Assembly: GCA_964462125.1 (NCBI GenBank)
Contig: CAYWXT010000124.1
Location: forward strand, 1 to 15,460
Direction: 5' to 3'
Length of the DNA stretch: 15,460 bases
From: JAWLFY01 sp964462125
GTDB taxonomy: Bacteria > Planctomycetota > Planctomycetia > Pirellulales > Pirellulaceae
Position numbers and translations under genes: made by a program. The notes under the pieces are model-generated. The model was given only the letters and a program-made list of their open reading frames with translations. It did no database searches and was not told the origin of the DNA. Shown piece by piece: positions 7,641-15,460 of this stretch (the first letter of the stretch is position 1; every line of letters starts with the position of its first letter).

Positions 7641-7898
7641 CTTTCCAGGCGAACCTAACGATACTGTGAGGGTGATCGAAGCGGCAAGGGATTCCCAAAT
7701 CGAGCAGCGCGGGGTCGTCGGTTGGGCCGACGGGCTTCAGTCGCTGGGTTGAGTCTCGCATGGTGCAGGGAATGCAGCCCAGCATCCGCGTTTTCTGCAC
7801 GAACGTCGGTTTCCCAAACGAGTGCTACCCTCGCCACTGGCGACCTTCCTGAGGAGCGTGGCGGGGCGAACGTTTGCTTTCCCCAAAAGCGTTTCGCA

Positions 7899-7929
7899 TC
7901 CCCCGCCTTTCGGACCTCCCCCGCCTTTC
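7899..7929. repeat. 13-bp direct repeat with 18-bp period
   Basis: TCCCCCGCCTTTC occurs at 7899-7911 and again at 7917-7929, about 35 bases before the SulP-fusion start. It could be a binding site for a dimeric regulator, a small duplication, or chance in C-rich DNA. Nothing further supports a role. Confidence 0.5.
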
Positions 7930-7963
7930 AAACAACGTCCCCGACCCTGCCAGAGACGTGTCG

Positions 7964-10201
7964 ATGAAGCCTCGCTACGACATCCCTGCGTCCATTTCCG
8001 TCTTTTTGGTCGCCTTGCCGCTTTGTCTCGGGATCGCCTTGGCTTCGGGCGTTCCGTTGATGGGCGGCCTATTGGCGGGCATCATCGGCGGCATCGTCGT
8101 GGGAACGCTCAGTGGTTCGCAAACCAGCGTCAGCGGCCCGGCGGCTGGATTGGTGGCGATCGTGTTGGCCCAGGTCGCCGCGTTGACCGAGGAGGGAATG
8201 ACGGCGATCGAGGGCTACAAGCTCTTTTTGGTCGCGGTCTTGCTCAGCGGGGTGATTCAGATTTTTCTTGGCGTGATCAAAGCGGGGGTGATCGCCTACT
8301 ACTTTCCCTCCAGCGTGATTCGCGGGTTGCTCGCGGCGATCGGCTTGATCCTGATCTTGAAACAGATCCCCCACGCGATCGGCTACGACGAGGTGGCCGA
8401 GGGCGATTTCGCGTTCTTTCAAGAGGACGGCTACAACACGATTTCTGAGATCGGGCACATGTTTGTTTCGCTGAGCCACGTTGCTGTCTTGATCAGCGTG
8501 GTCGCGCTGGGGATTCTCGTCTTGTGGGAACGGACGGCGGTACTCAAGCGTTCCCCCGTCCCTGGCGCGTTGATGGCGGTCGTGGTCGGAACGCTGATCA
8601 ACGAGCTGTTCCTGCAGATTTATCCCAGTGCCGGGCTTGCCGAGAACCATCGCGTGTCGCTGGGGGAACGGACCGCAGAGGGGGCAATCACCTGGTTCAT
8701 CTTCCCCGACTGGTCGGGGCTGTACAACCCGCAGGTCTATCTCGCCGCGGTCACCCTCGCGATCGTTGCCTCGTTGGAGACGCTGTTGAACCTGGAGGCG
8801 GTTGACAAGCTCGACAGAGAAAAGCGGGTCAGTCCCGCCAACCGCGAACTGTTGGCTCAGGGCGTGGGCAACATCGGTTCCGGACTGGTCGGTGGCTTGC
8901 CGATCACCTCGGTCATCGTTCGGGGGAGTGCCAACGTCTATTCGGGAGCCAAGACGAAGGCCTCGACCATCATGCACGGGTTTTGGCTCGCCGGGACCAT
9001 CGCACTCATCCCGGGGCTGTTGGAACGAATACCCTTGTCGGCGTTGGCGGCGATCCTGTTGTTTACCGGCTACAAGTTGGCCAACCCGGCGATCTTCCGG
9101 GACATGTTCTCCCGGGGCTGGAACCAGTTCCTGCCGTTTTTGTTCACGGTGGTCGCGATCGTGCTGACCGACCTGCTGATCGGGATCATCATCGGAATGG
9201 TCATCGGCATCTTCTTTGTCCTCCGGTCGATGGAACGGGCGCCGTTTTTGAAGGTCAAGAAACAGCCTGCTCGTCATGAGGTCACCCGTTTGAAACTTGG
9301 CCAGCACGTGACCTTTTTGAACCGGTCGCGGGTTCTGAAAATGCTCGACCGGTTCGAGAAGGGTTCGCACGTCATCCTCGATGCCTCGGCGACCGAGTAC
9401 ATCGATCCCGACGTGTTGGAGATGATTCGCGAGTTCCGCGATATCAAGGCGCCGGCCCGGGATATCGAGCTGAGTCTGGTTGGGTTCCGCAACCGTTACG
9501 CGCTGGACGACCACGTCACCTACTGCGACACCGCCACGCCGGAATGGCAGGCGGAACTGACCCCTGCCGAGACATTGCAGATGCTGCGGGAGGGGAACCA
9601 GCGTTATCGCACCGGGGAACTGACCGAGCGTGACTGGTTCCACCAGCGAAAGCAGACGGTCAATTCCCAGCATCCCCACGCGGCGCTGCTCGGCTGCATC
9701 GATAGCCGGGTGCCGTCGGAGCTCGTTTTCGATCTCGGGATCGGTGACCTGTTTGTGACGCGGGTCGCCGGCAACGTCCTCAGCGACGATGTGTTGGCGA
9801 GTTTGGAGTACGCGGGCGAGGTAGCCCGGGTGAATCTGATTGTCGTCCTCGGCCACACCCGCTGCGGCGCCGTCGGCGCGGCGTGTACCGGAGCGGAACT
9901 GGGGCATGTCACCGCCCTGTTGGAAAAGATCAAACCGTGTGTGGGGGAAATTGCCGATGCCAATCGCGACCTGGACCGGAACAGCACCGATTTCTGTGAC
10001 GCCGTCGTCCGCTGCAATGTCCGGCGGGTGATGGAACAGATTCCTGAAGAGAGCGAGATCATCCGCAAGCTGGTCGACGAGGGCGAGCTGCAGATTGTCG
10101 GCGGGGTGTACGACATCGCCACCGGGGAGGTCGAGTTCTTCGGCGACTACGTCGAACAGCAGGGGAGCTTGGCGATCGGACAGTCCGACAATCGATTCTA
10201 G
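7964..10201 (+). CDS. SulP anion transporter-STAS-beta-carbonic anhydrase fusion
   Basis: A 745-residue inner-membrane protein. Residues about 5-425 form a SulP/SLC26-type transporter with many hydrophobic helices, the SGPAAGLVAIV signature near 57-67 and the LASLETLLNLEAVDKLD segment near 268-284. A cytoplasmic STAS-like domain follows (about 440-520). Residues about 530-728 are a beta-carbonic anhydrase with Cys578, the Asp580-Arg582 dyad (CIDSR), His631 and Cys634 (GHTRC), so all zinc ligands and the catalytic dyad are present. The fusion type is known, and is commonly interpreted as bicarbonate uptake coupled to CO2 hydration; sulfate or another anion cannot be excluded. In the STAS loop the residue after the conserved Asp is Pro (YIDPDV), not the phosphorylatable Ser/Thr of SpoIIAA-type domains. 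The ATG at 7964 is preferred to a TTG at 7874; no strong ribosome site is seen. RNase R follows 42 bases downstream. Confidence 0.95.
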   Translation: MKPRYDIPASISVFLVALPLCLGIALASGVPLMGGLLAGIIGGIVVGTLSGSQTSVSGPAAGLVAIVLAQVAALTEEGMTAIEGYKLFLVAVLLSGVIQIFLGVIKAGVIAYYFPSSVIRGLLAAIGLILILKQIPHAIGYDEVAEGDFAFFQEDGYNTISEIGHMFVSLSHVAVLISVVALGILVLWERTAVLKRSPVPGALMAVVVGTLINELFLQIYPSAGLAENHRVSLGERTAEGAITWFIFPDWSGLYNPQVYLAAVTLAIVASLETLLNLEAVDKLDREKRVSPANRELLAQGVGNIGSGLVGGLPITSVIVRGSANVYSGAKTKASTIMHGFWLAGTIALIPGLLERIPLSALAAILLFTGYKLANPAIFRDMFSRGWNQFLPFLFTVVAIVLTDLLIGIIIGMVIGIFFVLRSMERAPFLKVKKQPARHEVTRLKLGQHVTFLNRSRVLKMLDRFEKGSHVILDASATEYIDPDVLEMIREFRDIKAPARDIELSLVGFRNRYALDDHVTYCDTATPEWQAELTPAETLQMLREGNQRYRTGELTERDWFHQRKQTVNSQHPHAALLGCIDSRVPSELVFDLGIGDLFVTRVAGNVLSDDVLASLEYAGEVARVNLIVVLGHTRCGAVGAACTGAELGHVTALLEKIKPCVGEIADANRDLDRNSTDFCDAVVRCNVRRVMEQIPEESEIIRKLVDEGELQIVGGVYDIATGEVEFFGDYVEQQGSLAIGQSDNRF

Positions 10202-10231
10202 CGTCAGGGAGCCTGATCGCCGCGGATCCGC

Positions 10232-10237
10232 TATCCT
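10232..10237 (+). promoter_or_regulatory. Candidate -10 element for a leaderless rnr transcript
   Basis: TATCCT lies exactly six bases before the RNase R ATG, the distance expected between a -10 box and a transcription start, so a message from it would begin at or near the start codon. No ribosome binding site precedes this ATG, which fits. A matching -35 is not evident (the 17-bp-spaced hexamer is poor), so this is tentative. Confidence 0.3.
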
Positions 10238-10243
10238 GCGTCG

Positions 10244-12496
10244 ATGGAAATCTCACAAGAACTTGCCGACCAAGTGATCCGCTGGGTGAGCTCGGAGGAG
10301 TACCGTCCGAGCAAGCCAAAGCAGATCGCCGCCGACCTGAAACTCTCCCCCGATGACTATCGGGAACTGCGACGCGTCATCAAGCAACTGGTTCTCGAAG
10401 GCCGGCTCGCCTACGGCAGCAACCATCTGGTGCTCCCTGCCACCGCGAGCGATGGCAGCGACGACGCGCTGCGGGGGACCTTTCGCCGAGCCATGGGGGG
10501 CGGGTTCGGATTTGTCCGCCCCGGTCATGGTGGCGCCGACAGTGACGCGGACGTGCCGGGCGACCTGTTCATCCCCCCGGGGGCAACGGGTGGAGCGCTG
10601 GAGGGCGATCTGGTCGAGGTTCGCTTTCGGCGCGGCCGGCGCGGCGAGTCCGAGGCGGTGGTGACCAAGGTGCTGCAGCGGGTCCGCCGCCAGTTCACCG
10701 GCACCTTTCGCTTCGTCGACCGGGAACCGGCGGTCTACCTCGACGGCACCCCGTACGAGCACCCCGTCGCCGTCGGCGATGTCCGCGGATTGCCACTGGA
10801 GGATGACGACAAGGTGTTCGTCGAACTCGTCCGGTTCCCTGGCGAGGACGGCCGCGGCGGAGAAGCGGTGATCCTGGAGCGGCTCGGCAGCAGCAAGAAC
10901 CCGGCGATCGACACGCTGACGATCATACGGCAGTACGGCCTGCCAGATGCCTTTGACGATGCGGTCCTCAGCGAGGCCCGCCAGCGAGCGGACGAGTTTG
11001 ACGAAACGGTCCCTGCCGGGCGGCTTGACCTGACAGAGTTACTGACCGTCACCATCGATCCTTTCGACGCCCGCGACTTCGACGACGCGATCTCGCTGAA
11101 GCGGGAATCGGGATGCTGGCGGTTGTGGGTCCACATCGCCGACGTCAGCCAATTCGTCCATCCCGGCGGCAAGCTTGATGAAGAGGCTCAGCGGCGCGGC
11201 ACCAGTGTCTATCTGCCGGACCGCGTGATCCCGATGTTGCCGGAGATCATCAGCAACCACCTGGCCAGCCTGCAACCCGATCGCGTGCGGCTCGCCAAAA
11301 CGGTCGAGATCGAACTGCTCGATGACCTGACCGTCAGTCACGCCGAGGTGCATAACACCGCGATCCGCAGCGACAAGCGACTGAATTATGAGCAGGTCGA
11401 TCGGTTCCTGGCCGATCCCGAGGGGCACCGTGAGTCGTGGGGCGAAACGATCTGCGAACTAATTGCCGAGATGCACCGCTTGGCGATGGCGCTGCGGCGA
11501 CAGCGTTTCCAACAGGGCGCCCTGTCGATGGACATGCCTGACATCCAGTTGGATCTCGACAAGGCGGGCAAGGTCAAGGGAGCTCGGTTGGTCCAATACA
11601 CCGAGAGTCATCAGATCATCGAAGAATTCATGCTGGCCGCCAACGAGGCGGTCGCGACGTGGCTGGATGACTTGAACCTCGATTTCCTCCGCCGCATTCA
11701 CCCCTCGCCCGACCGCCGCAAGCTACGTCAGCTGTCGATCTTCCTGCGGGACTTGGGGTTGACGAGCGGTTCGGTCGAAAGCCGGTTCGAGATCCAGCAG
11801 GCGCTCGACCAGGTGGCCGGAACGCCCTTGGAACAGGCTGTCAATTTCGCGGTATTGAGAAGCATGAGCAAGGCGGTCTATGCCCCCAACCGGGACGGCC
11901 ATTACGCCTTGGACATCGAGCACTACTGCCACTTCACCAGCCCCATTCGGCGCTACCCCGACCTGACGGTCCATCGGCTCGTGCAGCGACTCCTTGAGGG
12001 GGCATCGACCCCCGATGAGGCCTTTCCGACGCTCGTCAAACTGGGGCATCACTGCAGCGACACCGAGCGAACCGCGGCCCAGGCCGAACGGGAGTTGGTC
12101 GAACTGAAGCTGTTGCACTTTCTGAAAAAGAAAATCGGGGAGACGCTTGAGGCGGTCATCTGCCGAGTCTTTGCCGATGGGCTGGATGCTCGCTGTCTGA
12201 AGCTCCCGATCGACGGGTACATACCGGTCGACACGCTCCCCAAGGATTCCTATCGCTTCGAACGTCGCGGCCAGATGATCGTCGGATTCAAGGAGGGGAA
12301 TCGGTATCGGCTTGGCGACCGGATGACCGTGCGGATCACCCGTGTCGACCTGCAGGAACGGCAGCTGTTCCTGGAGGCGGTGAAGAATCATTCCGCATCC
12401 CGTGATGGCCGGCGCGGCGAGTCCGCTGAGCGTCGCGATCCCCGCTCCAAGCGCAAATACGTCCGCCGGGAAAAACGAAAACGCCGCAAGCGGTAG
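10244..12496 (+). CDS. rnr: Ribonuclease R (RNase II/RNB family 3'-5' exoribonuclease)
   Basis: A 750-residue processive hydrolytic 3'-5' exoribonuclease that degrades structured RNA and takes part in RNA quality control. The N-terminal winged-helix region (1-60) is followed by cold-shock-like domains (about 75-215) and the RNB catalytic domain (about 225-590). The metal-binding Asp cluster IDPFDARDFDDAI includes Asp272, Asp278, Asp280 and Asp281, the same spacing as in E. coli RNase R. The conserved segment HYCHFTSPIRRYPDL (560-574) supplies the catalytic Arg. A C-terminal S1 domain (about 630-713) and a very basic tail (KRKYVRREKRKRRKR) complete the protein; a basic tail is also known in enterobacterial RNase R and helps with duplex RNA and ribosome contact. 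It lies 42 bases after the SulP-fusion gene and may be co-transcribed or use its own promoter. No residue is missing. Confidence 0.96.
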   Translation: MEISQELADQVIRWVSSEEYRPSKPKQIAADLKLSPDDYRELRRVIKQLVLEGRLAYGSNHLVLPATASDGSDDALRGTFRRAMGGGFGFVRPGHGGADSDADVPGDLFIPPGATGGALEGDLVEVRFRRGRRGESEAVVTKVLQRVRRQFTGTFRFVDREPAVYLDGTPYEHPVAVGDVRGLPLEDDDKVFVELVRFPGEDGRGGEAVILERLGSSKNPAIDTLTIIRQYGLPDAFDDAVLSEARQRADEFDETVPAGRLDLTELLTVTIDPFDARDFDDAISLKRESGCWRLWVHIADVSQFVHPGGKLDEEAQRRGTSVYLPDRVIPMLPEIISNHLASLQPDRVRLAKTVEIELLDDLTVSHAEVHNTAIRSDKRLNYEQVDRFLADPEGHRESWGETICELIAEMHRLAMALRRQRFQQGALSMDMPDIQLDLDKAGKVKGARLVQYTESHQIIEEFMLAANEAVATWLDDLNLDFLRRIHPSPDRRKLRQLSIFLRDLGLTSGSVESRFEIQQALDQVAGTPLEQAVNFAVLRSMSKAVYAPNRDGHYALDIEHYCHFTSPIRRYPDLTVHRLVQRLLEGASTPDEAFPTLVKLGHHCSDTERTAAQAERELVELKLLHFLKKKIGETLEAVICRVFADGLDARCLKLPIDGYIPVDTLPKDSYRFERRGQMIVGFKEGNRYRLGDRMTVRITRVDLQERQLFLEAVKNHSASRDGRRGESAERRDPRSKRKYVRREKRKRRKR

Positions 12497-12743
12497 GGTC
12501 GGGGGGGGGGAGCGGTGCGATTCGGTTTCGCTCGCCATCGCGTCTTGGCTGGCTCCCTTCGAGCCCCGAGCCCCGCGGTTGGAACTTTGGGGTTTTCGCT
12601 CCATCGCAGCTCGGTAGACTAGTTGGTGGGCAACCACTGTTCGTTGACATCACGGCCACCTCCCCTTCCACGCTTCCGCCCCCGTGCGGGAGACGCTGGT
12701 GAGAAATCTATACCCTCCACGCCTCTCCACCGACCGGTTTGTC
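12497..12743. other. Intergenic region upstream of gcvT with a G10 tract
   Basis: About 247 bases between RNase R and gcvT. A run of ten G lies at 12501-12510, five bases after the rnr stop. I looked for a glycine riboswitch, which often precedes gcv operons, and do not see its conserved aptamer blocks. A GTG at 12684 is in frame with gcvT but would add 20 residues unlike the family. The gcvT promoter is presumably here but cannot be placed. Confidence 0.55.
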
Positions 12744-13925
12744 ATGAACCCACCGCCAGAGACACACGGCTCGCCAGCAGAGGTCCCGGCTGCTTTACCA
12801 ACGCTCGCCAGAACTCCCTTGGATGGGTGGCATCGCGCCGCTGGGGCGCAGATGGTGGAGTTTGCCGGCTACGAGATGCCGATTCGCTACCAGTCGATTG
12901 TGGCGGAGCACCAGGGGTGTCGCACGGCTGCTGCCCTGTTTGATGTCTCCCACATGGGCCGTCTCCGCTTTGATGGCGAGGGAGCGGAGCGGTTTCTCGA
13001 TCACCTGCTGACACGGCAGGTCAGCAACTTGCCGGTCGGTCGAGCCCGGTATGCGTTGATCTGCAATCCGGCAGGGGGAGTCCTGGATGACGTGTTGGTC
13101 TCGCATCTCGAGACCCCCTCGGGGGAGCGTTATTTTTTGCTGGTGGTCAACGCCTCGAACCGCGCCAAGATTTGGGACTGGATCGGCCAGCACCGTCACG
13201 ACTTCCCCACGGTCACCGTTTCCGACCGGACGGAGCTGACCGCGATGATCGCTGTCCAGGGTCCTCGCGCGATCGATGTCTGTGGCCGACTGTTCGATTT
13301 GGAATTGGACAAGCTGAAGTTTTACCGCACTGGTGTGACCGAGCAGTTCGGCAAGCCGGTGATTGTCAGCCGCACCGGGTACACGGGCGAGGACGGATTC
13401 GAGTTGATCGTTCGTGCCGAGGAGGCGCCGCGGATTTGGGAGAACCTCCTGCTTGCCGGCCGTGACGAAGGCTTCATGGCGGCGGGTTTGGGCGCCCGCG
13501 ACACGTTGCGGATGGAAGCCGGAATGCCGCTTTACGGGCACGAATTGAGCGAGTCGATTGATCCCCTCTCCGCCGGATTGGATTTTGCGTGCGATCTGCA
13601 GACCCGTGATCAACAAGACCGGGCCTTCATCGGCGACCGGGCCTTGCGGGCGATCCGCGACGCCGGCCCTCGCCAGGTACGAATCGGGTTGCTTCCCGAG
13701 GGCAAGCGGCCGGCGCGGGATGGATGCGCCGTCTTGGCCGCCGATGGGACGGAGATCGGCAGCGTCACCAGCGGTGGGCCTTCGCCGACCCTTGGGATCC
13801 CCATCGCCATGGCATATGTCGATGCTCAGCGCGCGGGCGACGCGACGTTTCGAATCGACATCCGCGGCAAGGCGGTCGATGCTTCCCCCACACCGCTCCC
13901 CTTTTATCGCCGCGGCGGTCGTTGA
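12744..13925 (+). CDS. gcvT: Aminomethyltransferase, glycine cleavage system T protein
   Basis: Takes the aminomethyl group from lipoyl-GcvH and, with THF, releases ammonia and 5,10-methylene-THF. From the ATG at 12744 the protein is 393 residues, slightly longer than usual because of a roughly 20-residue Pro/Ala-rich N-terminus. Family motifs appear in order: GWHRAAGAQMVEFAGYEMPIRY (about 28-49, start of the folate-binding fold), FDVSHMG (66-72), NPAGGVLDD (108-116, containing the catalytic Asp region), GYTGEDGFE (212-220) and ARDTLRMEAGMPLYGHEL (251-268). The C-terminal GSVTSGGPSPTLGIPIAMAYV segment is typical. It is first of three co-oriented gcv genes, with gcvH starting 90 bases later. 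A GTG at 12684 is the alternative start. No strong ribosome binding site is visible. Confidence 0.97.
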   Translation: MNPPPETHGSPAEVPAALPTLARTPLDGWHRAAGAQMVEFAGYEMPIRYQSIVAEHQGCRTAAALFDVSHMGRLRFDGEGAERFLDHLLTRQVSNLPVGRARYALICNPAGGVLDDVLVSHLETPSGERYFLLVVNASNRAKIWDWIGQHRHDFPTVTVSDRTELTAMIAVQGPRAIDVCGRLFDLELDKLKFYRTGVTEQFGKPVIVSRTGYTGEDGFELIVRAEEAPRIWENLLLAGRDEGFMAAGLGARDTLRMEAGMPLYGHELSESIDPLSAGLDFACDLQTRDQQDRAFIGDRALRAIRDAGPRQVRIGLLPEGKRPARDGCAVLAADGTEIGSVTSGGPSPTLGIPIAMAYVDAQRAGDATFRIDIRGKAVDASPTPLPFYRRGGR

Positions 13926-14000
13926 GCGATCACGTCGAAGCATTCCCACACGGCGCGTCGAGGCACGGCGTGACGTATGGGTCCACCCCCATCAGTTACG

Positions 14001-14007
14001 AAGAGGA
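14001..14007 (+). promoter_or_regulatory. Ribosome binding site of gcvH
   Basis: AAGAGGA ends 8 bases before the ATG at 14016. It fixes the gcvH start at 14016 rather than the in-frame ATG at 13977, which would add 13 residues. It is one of the few good Shine-Dalgarno sequences in this window, in keeping with high expression of the H protein. Confidence 0.7.
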
Positions 14008-14015
14008 ATCCAGTC

Positions 14016-14417
14016 ATGTCGCGCGACAAAACGAAATTGCGATACGCCGAATCCCACGAGTGGGTTGACGTGTCGGAGGAGGGCGGTGAGAAGATCGCCA
14101 CGATCGGGATCTCCGATTTCGCGATCGAACAACTCAACGATCTGGTCTACATGGACCTTCCCGATGTCGGGAAAGATCTTTCCGTCGGTGACGAGTTCGG
14201 TGAAGTCGAGTCGGTCAAGGCGGTCAGTCCCTTGTACAGCCCCGTCGACGGTGAGGTCGTCGAAGTGCACGAGGAGCTGCCGGAGAACCTGGACCAACTC
14301 AATGACGACCCGTACGACTTTGGCTGGATCATCAAAGTTCGGCTGGAGGACGATTCATCGCTCGAGGCGCTGATGGATCACGACACCTATCAAAAGCAAT
14401 GTGCCGAGTCCGAGTGA
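14016..14417 (+). CDS. gcvH: Glycine cleavage system H protein
   Basis: The lipoyl-carrying shuttle of the glycine cleavage system: it receives the methylamine group from the P protein and hands it to the T protein and lipoamide dehydrogenase. It has 133 residues, the usual size. The protein opens with YAESHEWVDV (about 10-19). The ISDFAIEQLNDLVYMDLP block follows, and the lipoylation site is Lys68 in ESVKAVSPLYSPVDGEV. The C-terminus contains the family's DPYDFGWIIKVR stretch. It lies between gcvT and gcvPA. A perfect 9-bp hairpin begins within its stop codon. Confidence 0.98.
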   Translation: MSRDKTKLRYAESHEWVDVSEEGGEKIATIGISDFAIEQLNDLVYMDLPDVGKDLSVGDEFGEVESVKAVSPLYSPVDGEVVEVHEELPENLDQLNDDPYDFGWIIKVRLEDDSSLEALMDHDTYQKQCAESE

Positions 14418-14441
14418 CGTGCGCTGCATTCCGCGCACGTC
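14416..14441 (+). other. Perfect 9-bp stem-loop overlapping the gcvH stop codon
   Basis: GACGTGCGC (14416-14424) and GCGCACGTC (14433-14441) are exact reverse complements around the 8-base loop TGCATTCC. The stem starts inside the TGA of gcvH. No T-run follows, so it is not a standard intrinsic terminator. It may act as a 3'-end stabiliser or a partial processing or attenuation site, leaving gcvH message in excess of gcvPA; this role is inference. Confidence 0.65.
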
Positions 14442-14481
14442 GTACCCTGCACCCACTCACGTTTTGAAAGCGAGCGAGCCC

Positions 14482-15460
14482 GTGTTGCCAGGCTATTTTT
14501 TTCACACCGAGTCGGATCGTGCGGCGATGCTGCGATCGATCGGTGTCGATTCGATTCGTCAGCTCATCGACGGCCAAGTTCCCGCATCGGTTCAACTCGA
14601 CCGGCCGCTGGATCTGTCCCCGGCAGCGGACGAGATGACCCTGGAGGCCGAAGCGCGGCGACTGGCCGGTAAGAACGCCTCCGCCGCCTCCCATGTCTGC
14701 TTCCTTGGCGCCGGTGCCTATGACCATTTCATCCCGGCGGTGGTCGATGAGATCGCCGCCCGCGGCGAGTACTATACCTCCTACACGCCGTACCAGGCGG
14801 AGGTCAGTCAGGGCAACCTGCAGGTGATGTTCGAGTATGAGACGCTTGTGACGCAGTTGACCGGGTTGGGCGTCAGCAACGCCAGTCTGTACGACGGCGG
14901 ATCGGCGGCGACCGAAGCGGTCCTGATGGCCTTGTCCCTCGGCAAGCGGCGCCGGCGGGTGGTCACCAGCACCGCCGTGCATCCACACTACCGCGAGATT
15001 CTCGAGTCCTATCTGCGGAACATCGATGCGGAATTAGTTGTTGTCGACGCCGATGCCTCGGGCACCTCGACGGGAATCCGCGAGTCGATCGATGACGAGA
15101 CAGCGTGCGTGCTGATCCAGCATCCCAATTTCTTCGGGCGGCTGGAGGAGGTGGCGGCGATCGCGGAGGTCGCGCACCGGCAGGGCGCGCTGGTGGTGCA
15201 AGCGTTCGACCCGATCAGCGTTGGGCTGTTGAAACGTCCCGGCGAACTGGGGGTCGATATTGCGGTGGCCGAAGGGCAGTCGCTCGGCAATCCACTCGCC
15301 TTCGGCGGCCCCTACCTGGGCATCATGGCTTGCCGCGAATCGTTGATGCGACGGTTGCCTGGGCGGATTGCCGGACAAACCACCGACCGCCGCGGCAATC
15401 GCTGTTGGGTGCTGACCCTGCAGACCCGCGAGCAGCACATCCGTCGCGAAAAGGCGACCA
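14482..15460 (+). CDS. gcvPA: Glycine dehydrogenase (decarboxylating) subunit 1, 3' partial
   Basis: N-terminal subunit of the two-subunit P protein, which decarboxylates glycine and loads the methylamine on GcvH. The first 326 codons are present and stop-free; the usual length is about 450. The start is GTG at 14482 (a TTG follows directly). The in-frame ATG at 14527 would remove the conserved GYFFHTESDRAAMLRSIG opening. Family motifs include YTPYQAEVSQGNLQVMFEYET, NASLYDGGSA, HPNFFGRLEE, EGQSLGNPLAFGGPYLG and LTLQTREQHIRREKAT. In split P proteins the PLP-binding lysine lies in GcvPB, so gcvPB is expected just downstream of the window. There is no strong ribosome site. The gene starts 41 bases after the hairpin behind gcvH. 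Confidence 0.96.
   Translation, partial: MLPGYFFHTESDRAAMLRSIGVDSIRQLIDGQVPASVQLDRPLDLSPAADEMTLEAEARRLAGKNASAASHVCFLGAGAYDHFIPAVVDEIAARGEYYTSYTPYQAEVSQGNLQVMFEYETLVTQLTGLGVSNASLYDGGSAATEAVLMALSLGKRRRRVVTSTAVHPHYREILESYLRNIDAELVVVDADASGTSTGIRESIDDETACVLIQHPNFFGRLEEVAAIAEVAHRQGALVVQAFDPISVGLLKRPGELGVDIAVAEGQSLGNPLAFGGPYLGIMACRESLMRRLPGRIAGQTTDRRGNRCWVLTLQTREQHIRREKAT

Larger units (their letters stand above)
7578..7963. other. Intergenic gap of 386 bases between metH and the SulP fusion gene
   Basis: I find no convincing gene here. Short open frames on both strands lack family features. The gap contains a truncated copy of the 350-437 repeat (7616-7640) and a short direct repeat just before the next gene (7899-7929). 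No clear intrinsic terminator for metH is visible apart from the repeat copy. A TTG at 7874 would extend the downstream protein by 30 residues rich in Pro and Arg, which I reject as unlike a transporter N-terminus. The downstream promoter probably lies here, but I cannot place it. Confidence 0.6.

Noticed and set aside
8069..9907. A 612-codon minus-strand open frame opposite the SulP fusion
   Set aside because: Antisense shadow of a clear transporter-enzyme fusion. Its translation is Arg/Asp/Gln-rich with no motif.
11723..12637. A 304-codon minus-strand open frame opposite the end of rnr
   Set aside because: It overlaps the RNase R catalytic and S1 regions in antisense and shows no domain.
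12497..12743. Glycine riboswitch before gcvT
   Set aside because: Expected from other gcv operons, but the conserved aptamer blocks are not visible; a covariance-model scan would settle it.

Overview
The window is GC-rich, bacterial, and reads as chromosomal DNA of a planctomycete, probably Pirellulales (Rhodopirellula-like). This placement is inference. It rests on weak or absent Shine-Dalgarno sites before most genes, a two-subunit glycine decarboxylase arrangement (gcvT-gcvH-gcvPA), an ExeA-like ATPase next to a CpsD-like P-loop protein, and the intergenic repeat core GAGTCCTGACCCC, which I associate from memory with planctomycete genomes. I see no tRNA, rRNA, CRISPR array, transposase or phage gene.

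Layout. (1) 2-394, plus strand: the 3' part of a DJ-1/PfpI-family gene whose last codons run into a repeat. (2) 350-437: a perfect 27-bp inverted repeat between convergent genes, probably also a bidirectional terminator. (3) 440-3622, minus strand: a tight three-gene cassette. Reading with transcription, it encodes a Pro/Glu/Ala-rich single-pass membrane protein, a CpsD/BY-kinase-like P-loop protein with a degenerate nucleotide site, and an ExeA/GspA-like AAA ATPase. This is the least understood part of the window and the best candidate for an undescribed envelope or exopolysaccharide system. (4) 3873-7577, plus: full-length cobalamin-dependent methionine synthase metH. (5) 7578-7963: a long gap holding a third, truncated copy of the repeat and a short direct repeat. 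(6) 7964-10201, plus: a SulP anion transporter fused to a STAS domain and a beta-carbonic anhydrase. (7) 10244-12496, plus: RNase R. (8) 12744-15460, plus: gcvT, gcvH and the start of gcvPA, which runs off the end.

How the genes fit together. The gcv genes encode the T, H and P1 parts of the glycine cleavage system, which makes 5,10-methylene-THF. MetH uses 5-methyl-THF, so the window is rich in one-carbon metabolism, though the two loci are separated by unrelated genes. The SulP-carbonic anhydrase fusion should couple bicarbonate (or sulfate) uptake to CO2/HCO3- interconversion. The minus-strand cassette is divergent from metH across about 250 bp. A perfect 9-bp hairpin overlapping the gcvH stop codon may set the ratio of GcvH to GcvP mRNA.
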